Source: Hyphomicrobiales bacterium (GTDB taxonomy: Bacteria > Pseudomonadota > Alphaproteobacteria > Rhizobiales > Rhizobiaceae). From it: a stretch of DNA of 64,000 nt. A model generated the notes under the pieces. The model made no database searches, was not told the DNA's origin, and saw nothing but the letters and a program-made list of their open reading frames with translations. Below are positions 25,383 to 33,919 of this stretch, in pieces. The stretch covers positions 62,001 to 126,000 of the forward strand of contig UBNQ01000024.1 of NCBI GenBank assembly GCA_900466875.1. Direction: 5' to 3'. The first letter of the stretch is position 1. Each line of letters opens with the position of its first letter. The position numbers and the translations under genes were made by a program.

Positions 25383-28172
25383 ATGTCTGCTCCAGCGATC
25401 TCGGCGGGCGCGAAACGGCGCCTCAAGCTTTGTACGGCCATCGTCTCGCTGGCCTGGCTGATGCCGGCTGCCGCCTTGGCGCAATCCACCTGGACCGGCT
25501 CTTCCGACAACGATTTCTCCAACGGCGCCAACTGGACACCGGCACCGCCAGGTACGACCGGCAACGCTGCGATCGGTTCAGGCGCGCCGACCGTCTCGAC
25601 GGATGCGACCGTCGACACGGTCGATGTGTCGGGTGGCACGCTGCATGTCGATGCCAATCTTTCTGCTGCCGGCGGCACCAATCTTTCGGGAACGGGACGG
25701 CTTGAAATCTCGACCGGCGGCAGACTTGCCTCCGATGTCGAGATGACAGGCGGCAACATCGCCAATTCCGGCACGCTCGATGGCGACCTGCACATGTCTG
25801 CCGGCGAAACCGTCAATGACGGCACGATCGGCGGCAGGGCGACGATCGATGACGGCAAGCTCACCAACAATTTCGCCGTCACGGACGTGGACGTGTCTGC
25901 CGCCGCCGAGTTCGTCAACAATTCGGGTGCGACGGCTGGAGCCGTCTCCAATGCCGGTACGGCCTCGAATGCGGGTACGGTCACCGCACTGACCAATACC
26001 GGCGGCTCCTTTACAAACAACGGCGGCGGCAGGATCACGGGCGATACCAACGTCATCGGCGGAACGGTGACCAACAATTTCGTCGTCACCTATGTGGATG
26101 TCGCGGCGGCCGCGATCTTCGTCAACAATTCTGGCGCCACTGCCGGAAGTGTTGCCAACGCCGGCAACTCTTCAAACGCTGGCACGGTCGCTTCGCTGAC
26201 CAACACCGGCGGCACCTTCACCAACAATGACGGCGGCACGATCACGGGTGATACGGTGATTGCCGGCGGTACGGTGACCAATAATTTCGTCGTCACCGAT
26301 GTCGACGTGATGGCCGCAGCAATTTTCGTCAACAACACGGGTGCCGTGGCAGGGGAGGTCACCAATGCCGGTACGGCCTCGAATGCCGGTACTATCGCCT
26401 CACTCACGAATAGCAGCGGTACCTTCACCAACAACGGCGGCGGCAGAATCACGGGCGATACGACGGTTTCCGGCGGCACGGTGGTCAACAACTTCGTCGT
26501 CACCGATGTCGATGTCGCGGCGGCCGCCAGTTTCGTCAACAATACCGGCGCGATGGCCGGCGATATCACCAATGCCGGCACGGTCTCCAACGCGGGTACG
26601 ATCGCCTCGCTCACCAATAGCGGCGGCACCTTCATCAACAATGACGGCGCGACGATCACCGGCAACGCGACGGTCGTCGGCGGCACATTGATCAACGACG
26701 GGACCGTTGGCGGCGCAATCGATATCGGTGCGGATGGAACGCTCGCCGGCTCGGGGGCGATCGGCGGGCTGACAGTCGGTTCCGGCGGCACTTTCGCGCC
26801 GGGCCCCGGCATCGCGACCGTTGCTGTGAACGGTAATGTCGCGTTCGAAGAAGGCTCCACCTATCAGGTCGAAACCGATGCATCCGGTCTGTCCGACCGG
26901 CTCGATGCCGCCGGAACCGTGACGATTGACGGCGGCACGGTCGAAGTTCTGGCGGGTGCGGGAACCTATTCTTCTGGAACCACCTACACGATTCTCACCG
27001 GCGACAGGGTTACCGGCGAGTTCGATGAGGTCAACTCCGACCTGGCCTTCCTGTCCCCGATCCTGACCTATGATCCAACCTCGATCACGCTCGGCCTTTA
27101 CCGCAACGACGTCGATTTCGCCGATGTGGCGGAGACCCGGAATACCCGGGCGACGGCAGAGGCAATCCAGTCCCTCGGCACTGCCAACTCCGTCTTCCTC
27201 GGCGTGCTGCCGCTGAACGCTGCCGGAGCCCGCGATGCCTTCTCGCAACTGAGCGGCGAATTGCACGCCTCGCTGAAAAGCCAGCTGCTGCAACAGGCGG
27301 GCCTTGCCCGCGAGGCGGTGATCGACCGGATCAACGGCGATGTGCCCGTGCAGGAGATCGAAGGCGGCGCAAGCCTATGGATGACCGGCATAGCCACAAC
27401 CGACCATTTCGACAGCGACGGCAATGCCGCGGCCATGAACGGCCATGCGGCGGGCCTGTTCGCCGGTATCGATGGTGACATCTCGCAACATTGGCGCATC
27501 GGCGGCCTGTTCGGGTACACGAATGCGTCTGCGGGCAAAGATGCCGATTGGGACAGCTACAGCGCCGGCCTTTATGCCGCCGCCGAATGGGGCAAGCTCG
27601 ACTTCACCACGGGTGCGATCTATTCCAAGAACGATATTTCCACCGAACGGGACATCGCTTTCGGCGCGTTCGACAATCGGCTCGAAGCCGATTATCAGAG
27701 CGCGACACGGCAGGTCTTTGCCGACGTTAGCTGGCGCGAGAAGCTCGGAGCCGTCACGCTCGAACCCTTCGCCAACCTCGCCTATATCAATCTCGACACC
27801 GATGGTTTTGGTGAAAGTGGCGGTGCCTCGGCACTTTCGGGGAACAGCGGCACGGATGACGTGACGCTGACGACCCTTGGTCTCAGATGGTCGGCCGAAG
27901 TCGGCAATATGGATCGGCCTGCGACGTTTTCCGGCATGCTGGGCTGGCGTCACGCAATCGGTGACCTGACGCCATCCTCACGCTTCGCCTTTTCATCCGG
28001 CAGCCCGTTCGTGATCGAGGGCGTTTCCTTGCCGCGCGATACGGCAGTGCTGGAGGCCTCGCTTTCCGCACAGATTGCGAAGACAGCACGGGTCAAGCTC
28101 AGCTATTCGGGCGAATTCGCCCATTCCTTTGCCGCCCATGCGGCAAAGGCCAGTCTCGTCGTCGATTTTTGA
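25383..28172 (+). CDS. Autotransporter outer-membrane beta-barrel protein with tandem repeats
   Basis: 929 residues. A long signal peptide (1-34, ending AALAQ) is followed by a Gly/Thr/Asn-rich passenger. Four contiguous 69-residue repeats occupy residues 160-435 (FVVTDVDVAAAAxFVNN...), then the PATR-like stretch DGTLAGSGAIGGLTVGSGG. The C-terminal autotransporter domain spans about 650-929 (GLFAGIDGDISQHWRIGGLFGYTN) and ends in F (SLVVDF), as expected for BamA recognition. The type V beta-barrel would carry the passenger outside; it probably acts as a surface adhesin or matrix protein. No protease motif is seen. Confidence 0.92.
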   Translation: MSAPAISAGAKRRLKLCTAIVSLAWLMPAAALAQSTWTGSSDNDFSNGANWTPAPPGTTGNAAIGSGAPTVSTDATVDTVDVSGGTLHVDANLSAAGGTNLSGTGRLEISTGGRLASDVEMTGGNIANSGTLDGDLHMSAGETVNDGTIGGRATIDDGKLTNNFAVTDVDVSAAAEFVNNSGATAGAVSNAGTASNAGTVTALTNTGGSFTNNGGGRITGDTNVIGGTVTNNFVVTYVDVAAAAIFVNNSGATAGSVANAGNSSNAGTVASLTNTGGTFTNNDGGTITGDTVIAGGTVTNNFVVTDVDVMAAAIFVNNTGAVAGEVTNAGTASNAGTIASLTNSSGTFTNNGGGRITGDTTVSGGTVVNNFVVTDVDVAAAASFVNNTGAMAGDITNAGTVSNAGTIASLTNSGGTFINNDGATITGNATVVGGTLINDGTVGGAIDIGADGTLAGSGAIGGLTVGSGGTFAPGPGIATVAVNGNVAFEEGSTYQVETDASGLSDRLDAAGTVTIDGGTVEVLAGAGTYSSGTTYTILTGDRVTGEFDEVNSDLAFLSPILTYDPTSITLGLYRNDVDFADVAETRNTRATAEAIQSLGTANSVFLGVLPLNAAGARDAFSQLSGELHASLKSQLLQQAGLAREAVIDRINGDVPVQEIEGGASLWMTGIATTDHFDSDGNAAAMNGHAAGLFAGIDGDISQHWRIGGLFGYTNASAGKDADWDSYSAGLYAAAEWGKLDFTTGAIYSKNDISTERDIAFGAFDNRLEADYQSATRQVFADVSWREKLGAVTLEPFANLAYINLDTDGFGESGGASALSGNSGTDDVTLTTLGLRWSAEVGNMDRPATFSGMLGWRHAIGDLTPSSRFAFSSGSPFVIEGVSLPRDTAVLEASLSAQIAKTARVKLSYSGEFAHSFAAHAAKASLVVDF
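25860..26687 (+). repeat. Four tandem 207-bp coding repeats in the autotransporter passenger
   Basis: Units at 25860-26066, 26067-26273, 26274-26480 and 26481-26687, each exactly 207 bp (69 codons), in frame and without spacers. Translations share NNFVVTDVDVAAAA, FVNN(S/T)GA, NAGTxSNAGT, LTN and ITGDT. Units 3 and 4 are the most alike and unit 1 diverges at its N-terminal part. Exact unit length with drifted sequence points to duplication followed by selection on the repeat frame. Confidence 0.9.
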
Positions 28173-28175
28173 GAA

Positions 28176-28865
28176 TCAGATCGCGTCGGCCCATTCGCCG
28201 AGGGCGGCGACCACGGCCGGCAGGTCCTGCATGCGCGAGATCACCGTCTCTGCACCGGCATCGGTCAGACGGTCCGCATGGCTCGGATAGGTGTGCGATG
28301 CGCCGGTAAAGCCGACGACCCGCATGCCGGCAGCCTTGGCGCCATGAATGCCATGAGTGGAATCTTCGATCACCAGGCAGCGCGACGGATCGACGCCGAA
28401 CTGCTGTGCACCGTGCAGAAAGATATCCGGCTTCGGCTTTACCCGATCCGGCCCGAGATCTTTTGCCGAATAGATATGCGGCGCAAAATAAGGCTTCAGC
28501 CCCACCTTGGTCAGCATCATGTCCAGCCGCGCGCTGGAGGAATTGGAGCAGATGCAGCGCTGCGTGGTCAGACGGGCCAGCGCGAATTTCACGCCCTCGA
28601 TGATCTTCACGTCCCGTTCCAGCCGGGCATCAAGAAGCTTTTCCGACTTGTCGAGCAACGAGGCCGAAAGCGGAATATCGGCTTCCTTCTCGATGGCAAG
28701 CAGGATGTTCTTCCAGGTCATGCCGGCAAAGCGCTCACCCATTTCCTCGACGCTGATCGGGTAACCGGCTTCTGTCAGCAGCTGTGATTCCACTTTTGCT
28801 GCAATGATTTCGGAATCGACGAGCACGCCGTCGCAATCGAAGAGGATGAGATCGAAGCCACTCAT
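28176..28865 (-). CDS. HAD family hydrolase (phosphatase/phosphomutase type)
   Basis: 229 residues. HAD motif I FDCDGVLVDSE near residue 9 (nucleophile and acid Asp), motif II CSNSSSAR (Ser/Thr near 107), and motif III/IV KPKPDIFLHGA...CLVIEDSTHGIHGAKAAGM. The alpha-helical cap between motifs I and II marks the phosphoglycolate phosphatase/beta-phosphoglucomutase branch (subfamily IA). The substrate is probably a sugar phosphate, not further identifiable. It converges on the autotransporter with only 3 bp between stops and no visible terminator. Confidence 0.88.
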   Translation of the reverse strand: MSGFDLILFDCDGVLVDSEIIAAKVESQLLTEAGYPISVEEMGERFAGMTWKNILLAIEKEADIPLSASLLDKSEKLLDARLERDVKIIEGVKFALARLTTQRCICSNSSSARLDMMLTKVGLKPYFAPHIYSAKDLGPDRVKPKPDIFLHGAQQFGVDPSRCLVIEDSTHGIHGAKAAGMRVVGFTGASHTYPSHADRLTDAGAETVISRMQDLPAVVAALGEWADAI

Positions 28866-29060
28866 GATGGATACCCTATTAAGACGTCAGCCGCCTTCTA
28901 ACGGATGGATGGACGAAGCTCAACCGGTCCGGCCGCATGGCTGGGTCAAGCGAAGCGGGAGGCTATGCCGCTTCGAGCAATTTCAGTGAAAATGGGAACC
29001 AGTTTTGGGTCTGGAATTGCGAAAAAGGGATGGGCAAATCCGTTTTCAAAAGAAAGAGGC

Positions 29061-29747
29061 TCAAGAGGCAAGGGGAAACTGTAGCAGGAATTGCCGTTCC
29101 CCTTCGGCCGAAAAAAGCACAGCGCGGCTTCCCTCGCTGCGGCGCGCCCAGCCCTTGTCGAACATGTGGGCAAGAAGCGCCTTGCCGAGCTGACCTGCCA
29201 GATGCGACCGGCGCTCGCTCCAGTCGAGGCAGGATTTGCATAAGGGGCGGCGGCTTGAGGCAAGGCTGGAGAGGTCGATGCCGAATGCCGTGAGTTGGTC
29301 GCGACCTTTTGCCGTCACCAAAAGGTTTTCGCCATCCGACGCGATTTCGCCATGGCAGATAAAGCTGTCGAGCATCCTCACCCCGAAATCGCCGGCGAGG
29401 TGATCGTAACAGACACGCGCCTTTCGCAGCGCCGGATCTTTCGGTCCAGGCCTATAGCGTAAGTGTCCGCGGCTCGAGGCAAATCCCATTATCGTTTCGA
29501 TCAGCCGGGCAGCCGCCTCGTCGGCCAGCGCAAAATAACGGTGACGCCCCTGCTTGCGCTGCGCCAGCAACCCACCGGCCTCGAGCTTGGAAAGATGCGA
29601 ACTCGCCGTCTGCAGCGTGATGCCGCCGATGGCTGCAAGCTCCGTCGCCGTCAGCGCCCGCCCACCGGTGAGCGCCGCCAGCATGTTGGCGCGGGCGGGA
29701 TCGCCGATCAGCGAGGCGATCTGTGCAATGTCTGGACCTTCGTTCAT
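29061..29747 (-). CDS. ArsR-family winged-helix transcriptional regulator
   Basis: 228 residues. An N-terminal ArsR winged helix (IASLIGDPARANMLAALTGGRALTATELAAIGGITLQTASSHLSKLEAGGLLAQRKQGRHRYFALAD, 9-75) is followed by an extended C-terminal domain with KSCLDWSERRSHLAGQLGKALLAHMFDKGWARR. That long ArsR subtype is common in proteobacteria. No CxC metal site lies in the recognition helix, but single cysteines in the C-terminal part (VCYDH, CKSCLDW) could sense metals, thiols or electrophiles. It is divergent from the NIPSNAP-ABM pair, with a CTTCGAT-N4-ATCGAAG palindrome between. Confidence 0.88.
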   Translation of the reverse strand: MNEGPDIAQIASLIGDPARANMLAALTGGRALTATELAAIGGITLQTASSHLSKLEAGGLLAQRKQGRHRYFALADEAAARLIETIMGFASSRGHLRYRPGPKDPALRKARVCYDHLAGDFGVRMLDSFICHGEIASDGENLLVTAKGRDQLTAFGIDLSSLASSRRPLCKSCLDWSERRSHLAGQLGKALLAHMFDKGWARRSEGSRAVLFSAEGERQFLLQFPLAS

Positions 29748-29780
29748 GCACCACCTTCTAGCATGTTTTTCCCATCCATA

Positions 29781-29798
29781 CTTCGATCGCTATCGAAG
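29781..29798. promoter_or_regulatory. Probable ArsR operator between the arsR-like and NIPSNAP genes
   Basis: CTTCGAT-CGCT-ATCGAAG is a perfect 7-bp-arm palindrome located 34 bp from the ArsR start and 64 bp from the NIPSNAP start. Location and symmetry suit a dimeric winged-helix repressor controlling both divergent units. Confidence 0.55.
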
Positions 29799-29861
29799 CA
29801 TCCTTGTCCGCCGGCATGGCAAAACGACCTCGCCACGAGGAAACAGACCAAAGGAAATGCC

Positions 29862-30194
29862 ATGATCACCTGCTTCATCCGTTACGAGATCGATCCGTTC
29901 AAACGCGACCGGTTCGAGCAATATGCCCGTGCATGGGGCCAGTCGATTCCACGCAACGGCGCCGACCTGATCGGTTACTTCGGTCCGCATGAGGGATCCG
30001 CCACAACCGCTTATGGCGTCTACAACATCGAAAACCTCGCGGCTTACGAAGCCTATCGCGCCCGGCTCGCTGTCGATCCGCTGGGCAAGGAGAATTACGA
30101 GTTCGCCAAGCGCGAACGTTTCATCCTCAAGGAAGATCGCATCTTTTTGAAAAACATGTCCCTGCCGCACGGCGCGCCGATGAAGGGGAGATAG
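29862..30194 (+). CDS. NIPSNAP family protein
   Basis: 110 residues: MITCFIRYEIDPFKRDRFEQYARAWGQSIPRNGADLIGYFGPHEGSATTAYGVYNIENLAAYEAYRARLAVDPLG is the NIPSNAP pattern, a dimeric ferredoxin-like alpha/beta barrel. Bacterial members have no firm role. AAAGGAAATGCC precedes ATG 29862; an apparent frame upstream overlaps the ArsR gene and is not used. The next gene, 4 bp later, is another dimeric-barrel protein (ABM), so the two may form one complex. Confidence 0.85.
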   Translation: MITCFIRYEIDPFKRDRFEQYARAWGQSIPRNGADLIGYFGPHEGSATTAYGVYNIENLAAYEAYRARLAVDPLGKENYEFAKRERFILKEDRIFLKNMSLPHGAPMKGR

Positions 30195-30198
30195 AGCG

Positions 30199-30546
30199 AT
30201 GATTGCCGTCATCTTCGAAGTCGTGCCCTATATGGGCGAACGCCACCGTTATCTCGATCTGGCCGGCGACCTGCGCACTGAGCTGGAAAAGATCGATGGG
30301 TTCATTTCCATCGAACGATTCGAAAGCCTCACCCTGCGCGGCAAGCTTCTGTCGCTTTCTTTCTGGAGGGACGAGGAGGCAGTTCGTCAATGGAGAAATC
30401 TGGAGGCGCATCGGGCAGCACAAGCCGCCGGCCGCAATGGTATCTTCGCCGATTACCGCCTGCGCATTGGTCATGTCCTGCGTGACTATGGCATGTTCGA
30501 ACGGGACGAAGCGCCGGCCGACAGCCGTCAGATGCATACCGCATAA
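30199..30546 (+). CDS. Antibiotic biosynthesis monooxygenase (ABM) domain protein
   Basis: 115 residues: IAVIFEVVPYMGERHRYLDLAGDLRTELEKIDGFISIERFESLTLRGKLLSLSFWRDEEAVRQWRNLEAHRAAQAAGR is the ABM (PF03992) ferredoxin-like barrel, with an HRxAQxxGR tail. Relatives include cofactor-less quinone-forming monooxygenases and heme-degrading enzymes, but most are uncharacterised. GGGGAGATAGAGCG gives a strong ribosome site. Operon with the NIPSNAP gene, under the divergent ArsR regulator; convergent with the antiporter. Confidence 0.85.
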   Translation: MIAVIFEVVPYMGERHRYLDLAGDLRTELEKIDGFISIERFESLTLRGKLLSLSFWRDEEAVRQWRNLEAHRAAQAAGRNGIFADYRLRIGHVLRDYGMFERDEAPADSRQMHTA

Positions 30547-30552
30547 CCTGCT

Positions 30553-32193
30553 TCAGACGGTGTAGCGTGCCTCGGCAAGGTCGATTTCGCGGATAAGCTT
30601 GCGGGAAATCTCCTCGGACACCTTCCGGGCGCGGCTCAGACGAAAGACCTCGTCGCGCTCGGCACGCAGTGCGGCGAGGCGCAGTCGCCTATCGACCTCT
30701 TCCATTCGCCGAACCTCTTCCGCCTCGTCGCCGACCTTGGACCGCCCGTCGATGCGCTGCCGGTAAAGTTCCATCAGTCGCGTGCCGACTTCACCGTAGA
30801 GATCGGCATCGGTGCGACCCTCGCTCATGGCGTGCTGCAATTTTTCGATCATCCGGATCGCGGCTTCCGCCGAGGCGATCCGGGCTGCATCCTCTTCCTG
30901 GTGATGGTTCGGCTCGGGTGGCAGTTCGAGATCCTTGAGCAGGAAGGGCAGGCCGACGCTTGCCGCGATCAGCGAGAAGATGATCACGCCGGCGGCAAGA
31001 AAGATAGCGAGATCGCGGGCCGGGAAGGGGGTGATCCCGTCGTCGAGGAAGAGTGGCAACGTTAGGATACCGGCAAGCGTTATGGCACCACGAACACCGG
31101 CAAGCGAGGTCGCGACCAGCAGCTTCCAGTGGGGTTTGCGGATTTCTTGCCCACGGCGAGCGGCACGAAACAGGGTAAAGTGCAGCGACACCCACACCCA
31201 GGCGAAACGAAGGGCTGCAAGCGCTGCGTTGATGGCGATCACGTAACCGATCAGCCAGATCGGATCGACATGCCCGGTCTCGGTGACGACGCGTGCCGCA
31301 CCGGAAACGATGCCGGGCAGCTGCTCGCCGAGCAGCACGAATATGATGCCGTTCAGCGCGAACTGCACCGTGTCCCACACTGCATTGCGCCGCACGCGGG
31401 TAATGCCGAGCGCCTTGCCCCTCAGTTCCGCATAACTCATGGTGATGCCGGCGGCGACTGCGGCTAGAATGCCCGAACAATGCAGGTGTTCTGCGACCAG
31501 ATAGGCACCGAAGGGAATGAGAAGGCTGATCAGGATCTGGGCACCCGGATCTTCGCCGAGCTTGCGGGAGACGATGTCCTTTACCCGAACCACCAGCCAC
31601 GTCACACCGAAGCCGATCGCGATGCCGCCAATTGCGACCCACAGGAAGGTGCCGACCGCATCGGTGAGCGAGAATGTGCCCGTGACCACCGCCGCAACAG
31701 CAAACCGCATGCAGACAAGGCCGGATGCATCGTTGAGCAGCGATTCGCCTTCGAGAATATGCATCAGCCGAGGCGGGATCGGCACCCGCGCGGCAATTGC
31801 CGAGACCGCGACCGGGTCAGTCGGCGAAACGATGGCAGCAAGCGCAAAGGCGACGGCAAGCGGCATGGCCGGGATCATCCAGTGGATCAAAAGCCCGACG
31901 CCGACGACCGTGAAGACCACAAGTCCGAGAGCCAGCTCCAGAATCACGCCCTTGTCGCGAAACAGACCTTCCTTGGGAATGCGCCAGCCATCGAGAAACA
32001 GAAGCGGCGGCAGAAACAGCAGGAAGAAGATATCCGGTTCCAGCACCACGCCGTCGCCGGTAATCCCGGTAATAGCAGCCCCGAATGCGATCTGGATCAA
32101 TGGCAGCGGGATGGGAAGCGGCAGGACCCTGGAGAGCGTACCACTCAGGATGACGGCAAGCAGCAGGACCAGAGCTATCGTGATGCTTTCCAT
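30553..32193 (-). CDS. CPA1-family Na+/H+ antiporter
   Basis: 546 residues. About twelve membrane helices over the first 410 residues, with the family segments FLLFLPPLLFLDGW and ALAAIVSPTDPVAV plus the ion-binding region EGESLLNDASGLVCM (ND motif). A cytosolic tail of about 130 residues is rich in charged helices (ARIASAEAAIRMIEKLQHAM, RRMEEVDRRLRLAALRAERDEV) and likely forms a coiled coil. It exchanges Na+ or K+ for protons in pH and salt homeostasis. GGAG precedes ATG 32193. It lies 73 bp downstream of the TetR gene. Confidence 0.93.
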   Translation of the reverse strand: MESITIALVLLLAVILSGTLSRVLPLPIPLPLIQIAFGAAITGITGDGVVLEPDIFFLLFLPPLLFLDGWRIPKEGLFRDKGVILELALGLVVFTVVGVGLLIHWMIPAMPLAVAFALAAIVSPTDPVAVSAIAARVPIPPRLMHILEGESLLNDASGLVCMRFAVAAVVTGTFSLTDAVGTFLWVAIGGIAIGFGVTWLVVRVKDIVSRKLGEDPGAQILISLLIPFGAYLVAEHLHCSGILAAVAAGITMSYAELRGKALGITRVRRNAVWDTVQFALNGIIFVLLGEQLPGIVSGAARVVTETGHVDPIWLIGYVIAINAALAALRFAWVWVSLHFTLFRAARRGQEIRKPHWKLLVATSLAGVRGAITLAGILTLPLFLDDGITPFPARDLAIFLAAGVIIFSLIAASVGLPFLLKDLELPPEPNHHQEEDAARIASAEAAIRMIEKLQHAMSEGRTDADLYGEVGTRLMELYRQRIDGRSKVGDEAEEVRRMEEVDRRLRLAALRAERDEVFRLSRARKVSEEISRKLIREIDLAEARYTV

Positions 32194-32266
32194 GGCGTTC
32201 CAACTCCTTCATTCCCGATCAGCGCCCTGAATAGGAAAGCGGGGCCGGGGAGGCAAGGCGGCAAAC

Positions 32267-32884
32267 TCAGCCTTGGGACGATCCTGCTGAAATCGCCGCA
32301 GTCGAGGCCGGCCATGCGGAAAGCGCCTGCTCGGCAACCAACGCCAGTGTCTCGCGGCTGAAGCCTGCCTTGGCCTGCACTGCCATGCCGTGAAGGACTG
32401 CCATCAGATAGGCCGCAAGCGCCTCCGGCTTGGCGGTCTCGGGCAGATCGCCTTCGGCCTTTGCCCGCTCCAGCCGCTCGCGAAACAGCGCTTCACCGCG
32501 TGCACGAACATCGATCAGCAGCTGCCGCACAGGTTCCGAACTATCCGATCCGGCAAGCAGGCCGGTAATATTGAAGCACCCGGTATGTTTCGGATAACGG
32601 GTGTTGAGATCGATCGCGCTGTAAAGCATGTGCGCGGCTACCTCTCGCGAAGTCGGCTTCTGTAGCGCATCCGGAACATAGTCCAGATATCTCTCGTAAT
32701 ACCAATCGAGCGCATGACTGAACAGCGCCTCCTTGTTGCCGAAGGCGGAATAGAGCGCAGGCCGCTCCACCCCGGTGGCCTCGGTGAGGTCGGCATAGGA
32801 CGCTCCCTCGTAGCCCTTGCTCCAGAAGACGCACAAAGCCGCATCCAGCGCCTTTTCCACGTCGAATTCGCGATGACGTCCCAT
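32267..32884 (-). CDS. TetR/AcrR-family transcriptional regulator
   Basis: 205 residues. The N-terminal HTH reads MGRHREFDVEKALDAALCVFWSKGYEGASYADLTEATGVERPALYSAFGNKEALFSHALDWY (1-63), typical TetR. The C-terminal ligand domain contains GCFNITGLLAGSD and AYLMAVLHGMAVQAKAGFSRETL, the TetR_C_11-like subgroup that often controls SDR or reductase genes and answers small electrophiles. It is divergent from an SDR gene, with three stacked palindromes in between. The downstream antiporter may be cotranscribed. Confidence 0.9.
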   Translation of the reverse strand: MGRHREFDVEKALDAALCVFWSKGYEGASYADLTEATGVERPALYSAFGNKEALFSHALDWYYERYLDYVPDALQKPTSREVAAHMLYSAIDLNTRYPKHTGCFNITGLLAGSDSSEPVRQLLIDVRARGEALFRERLERAKAEGDLPETAKPEALAAYLMAVLHGMAVQAKAGFSRETLALVAEQALSAWPASTAAISAGSSQG

Positions 32885-32907
32885 TCGATCAGCCCGGAAA
32901 TATTTTC

Positions 32908-32981
32908 ATAACGAGCGTTATTAAACCGCTTGACGGTCTGCGTCAAATTTCATACCGATCGTTATCGTAATGATCATTACG
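32908..32981. promoter_or_regulatory. Three stacked palindromes between tetR-like and SDR genes
   Basis: Site 1 ATAACG-AG-CGTTAT (32908-32921, perfect), site 2 ATACCG-AT-CGTTAT (32952-32965, one mismatch, same consensus) and site 3 CGTAATGATCATTACG (32966-32981, a perfect 16-bp palindrome). Sites 1 and 2 are 44 bp apart (four helical turns). They are very likely operators of the divergent TetR protein controlling itself and the SDR gene; site 3 may belong to the same or another regulator. Confidence 0.6.
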
Positions 32982-33040
32982 TAAATAAATCCGGCTTTCC
33001 GTCTTCTGGAAATGCCTCGGCTCTTATGGAAAGGTTACCC

Positions 33041-33799
33041 ATGTCGAAGATCTTGAAGGGCAAGGTTGCCCTCGTTACCGGCGGCTCTCGCGGACTTGGC
33101 GCTGTGACGGCGGAAGCGCTGGCTGAACAGGGCGCCGACGTCGCAATCAGCTACGTTGCCTCCGCTGAAAAGGCAGAAGCTCTGGTCGAAAAGCTGAAGG
33201 CGAAGGGCGTTCGCGCTCTCGCGCTCCGCAGCGATCAGGCAGATATGTCGGCCGCCAAACCGTTGATCGACAAGGTTGTCGCGTATTTCGGCAGGCTCGA
33301 TATCCTCATCAACAATGCGGCGATTGCCGTACAGGGCAAGCCTGTCGACGATCCCGCCCTCGATACCGTCAATCTCGATCGCCAGTGGCAGGTCAATGTC
33401 ATGGGATCGGTTGCTGTAACCCGCGCGGCTGCGCCGGTTCTGTCGGATGGCGGGCGGATCATCTTCATCGGCTCGTTGCTGGGCACACGCGTGCCGTTTC
33501 CGGGTGCCGCCGATTATGCAGGCAGCAAGTCGGCGCTTATCGGTTATGCCAAGGGTGTTGCTCGCGATCTTGGCGGACGAAACATCACGGTCAATGTCGT
33601 CCAGCCCGGCGTGATGCCAACCGATATGTCCGTGGAGGTTCTGGGGGACGAAGTGCCTGAAGCAATGTTAAACATGCATCCTATCCGCCGCATCGCGACG
33701 CTTGAGGAAGTCTCCGCCCTCGTCACCCATCTGGCCGGACCGAACGGCGGATACATGACCGGCGGTGTCATCGACATCGCGGGAGGCTTTGGGATCTGA
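33041..33799 (+). CDS. SDR family oxidoreductase
   Basis: 252 residues, classical short-chain dehydrogenase/reductase. NAD(P) binding TGGSRGLG (about 13-20), NNAA (about 88), catalytic Ser in IGSLLG and YxxxK in YAGSK (about 155-159), then VQPGVMPTDM and the C-terminal GGYMTGGVIDIAGGFGI. The GSR start suggests NADP(H). The substrate is unknown; similar TetR-SDR pairs respond to aldehydes or quinones. ATG 33041 follows GGAAAGG; the open frame reaches 32930 but crosses the operators. Ends before a GC-rich hairpin. Confidence 0.93.
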   Translation: MSKILKGKVALVTGGSRGLGAVTAEALAEQGADVAISYVASAEKAEALVEKLKAKGVRALALRSDQADMSAAKPLIDKVVAYFGRLDILINNAAIAVQGKPVDDPALDTVNLDRQWQVNVMGSVAVTRAAAPVLSDGGRIIFIGSLLGTRVPFPGAADYAGSKSALIGYAKGVARDLGGRNITVNVVQPGVMPTDMSVEVLGDEVPEAMLNMHPIRRIATLEEVSALVTHLAGPNGGYMTGGVIDIAGGFGI

Positions 33800-33817
33800 C
33801 AACTTTCGCTGGCTTTC

Positions 33818-33843
33818 GACCGGCGCTCGAAGGAGCGCCGGTC
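33818..33843 (+). terminator. Hairpin after the SDR gene
   Basis: GACCGGCGCTC-GAAG-GAGCGCCGGTC, a perfect 11-bp stem with a tetraloop, begins 19 bp after the SDR stop. No T-run follows, so it may depend on other factors, but stem strength and position suggest a transcript end. Confidence 0.5.
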
Positions 33844-33919
33844 AGGCCACCTTAATCTCGCCACAGCATTAGGATCATAGCCCTTCAACCTGCAGCCGCC
33901 TGTTGTCGAAAGAAATTGA

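Noticed and set aside
25860..26687. Tandem repeats as a possible CRISPR array
   Set aside because: Units are 207 bp, contiguous, in frame and coding; there are no short repeats with unique spacers and no cas genes.
25340..26860. Two long minus-strand frames (Val/Pro/Ser-rich) opposite the autotransporter repeats
   Set aside because: They mirror the repeated coding sequence; low-complexity products without start sites or domains.
28995..29018. GGAAC-N17-TT resembling an EcfG promoter
   Set aside because: No plus-strand gene follows; downstream sequence is the 3' end of the ArsR gene on the opposite strand.
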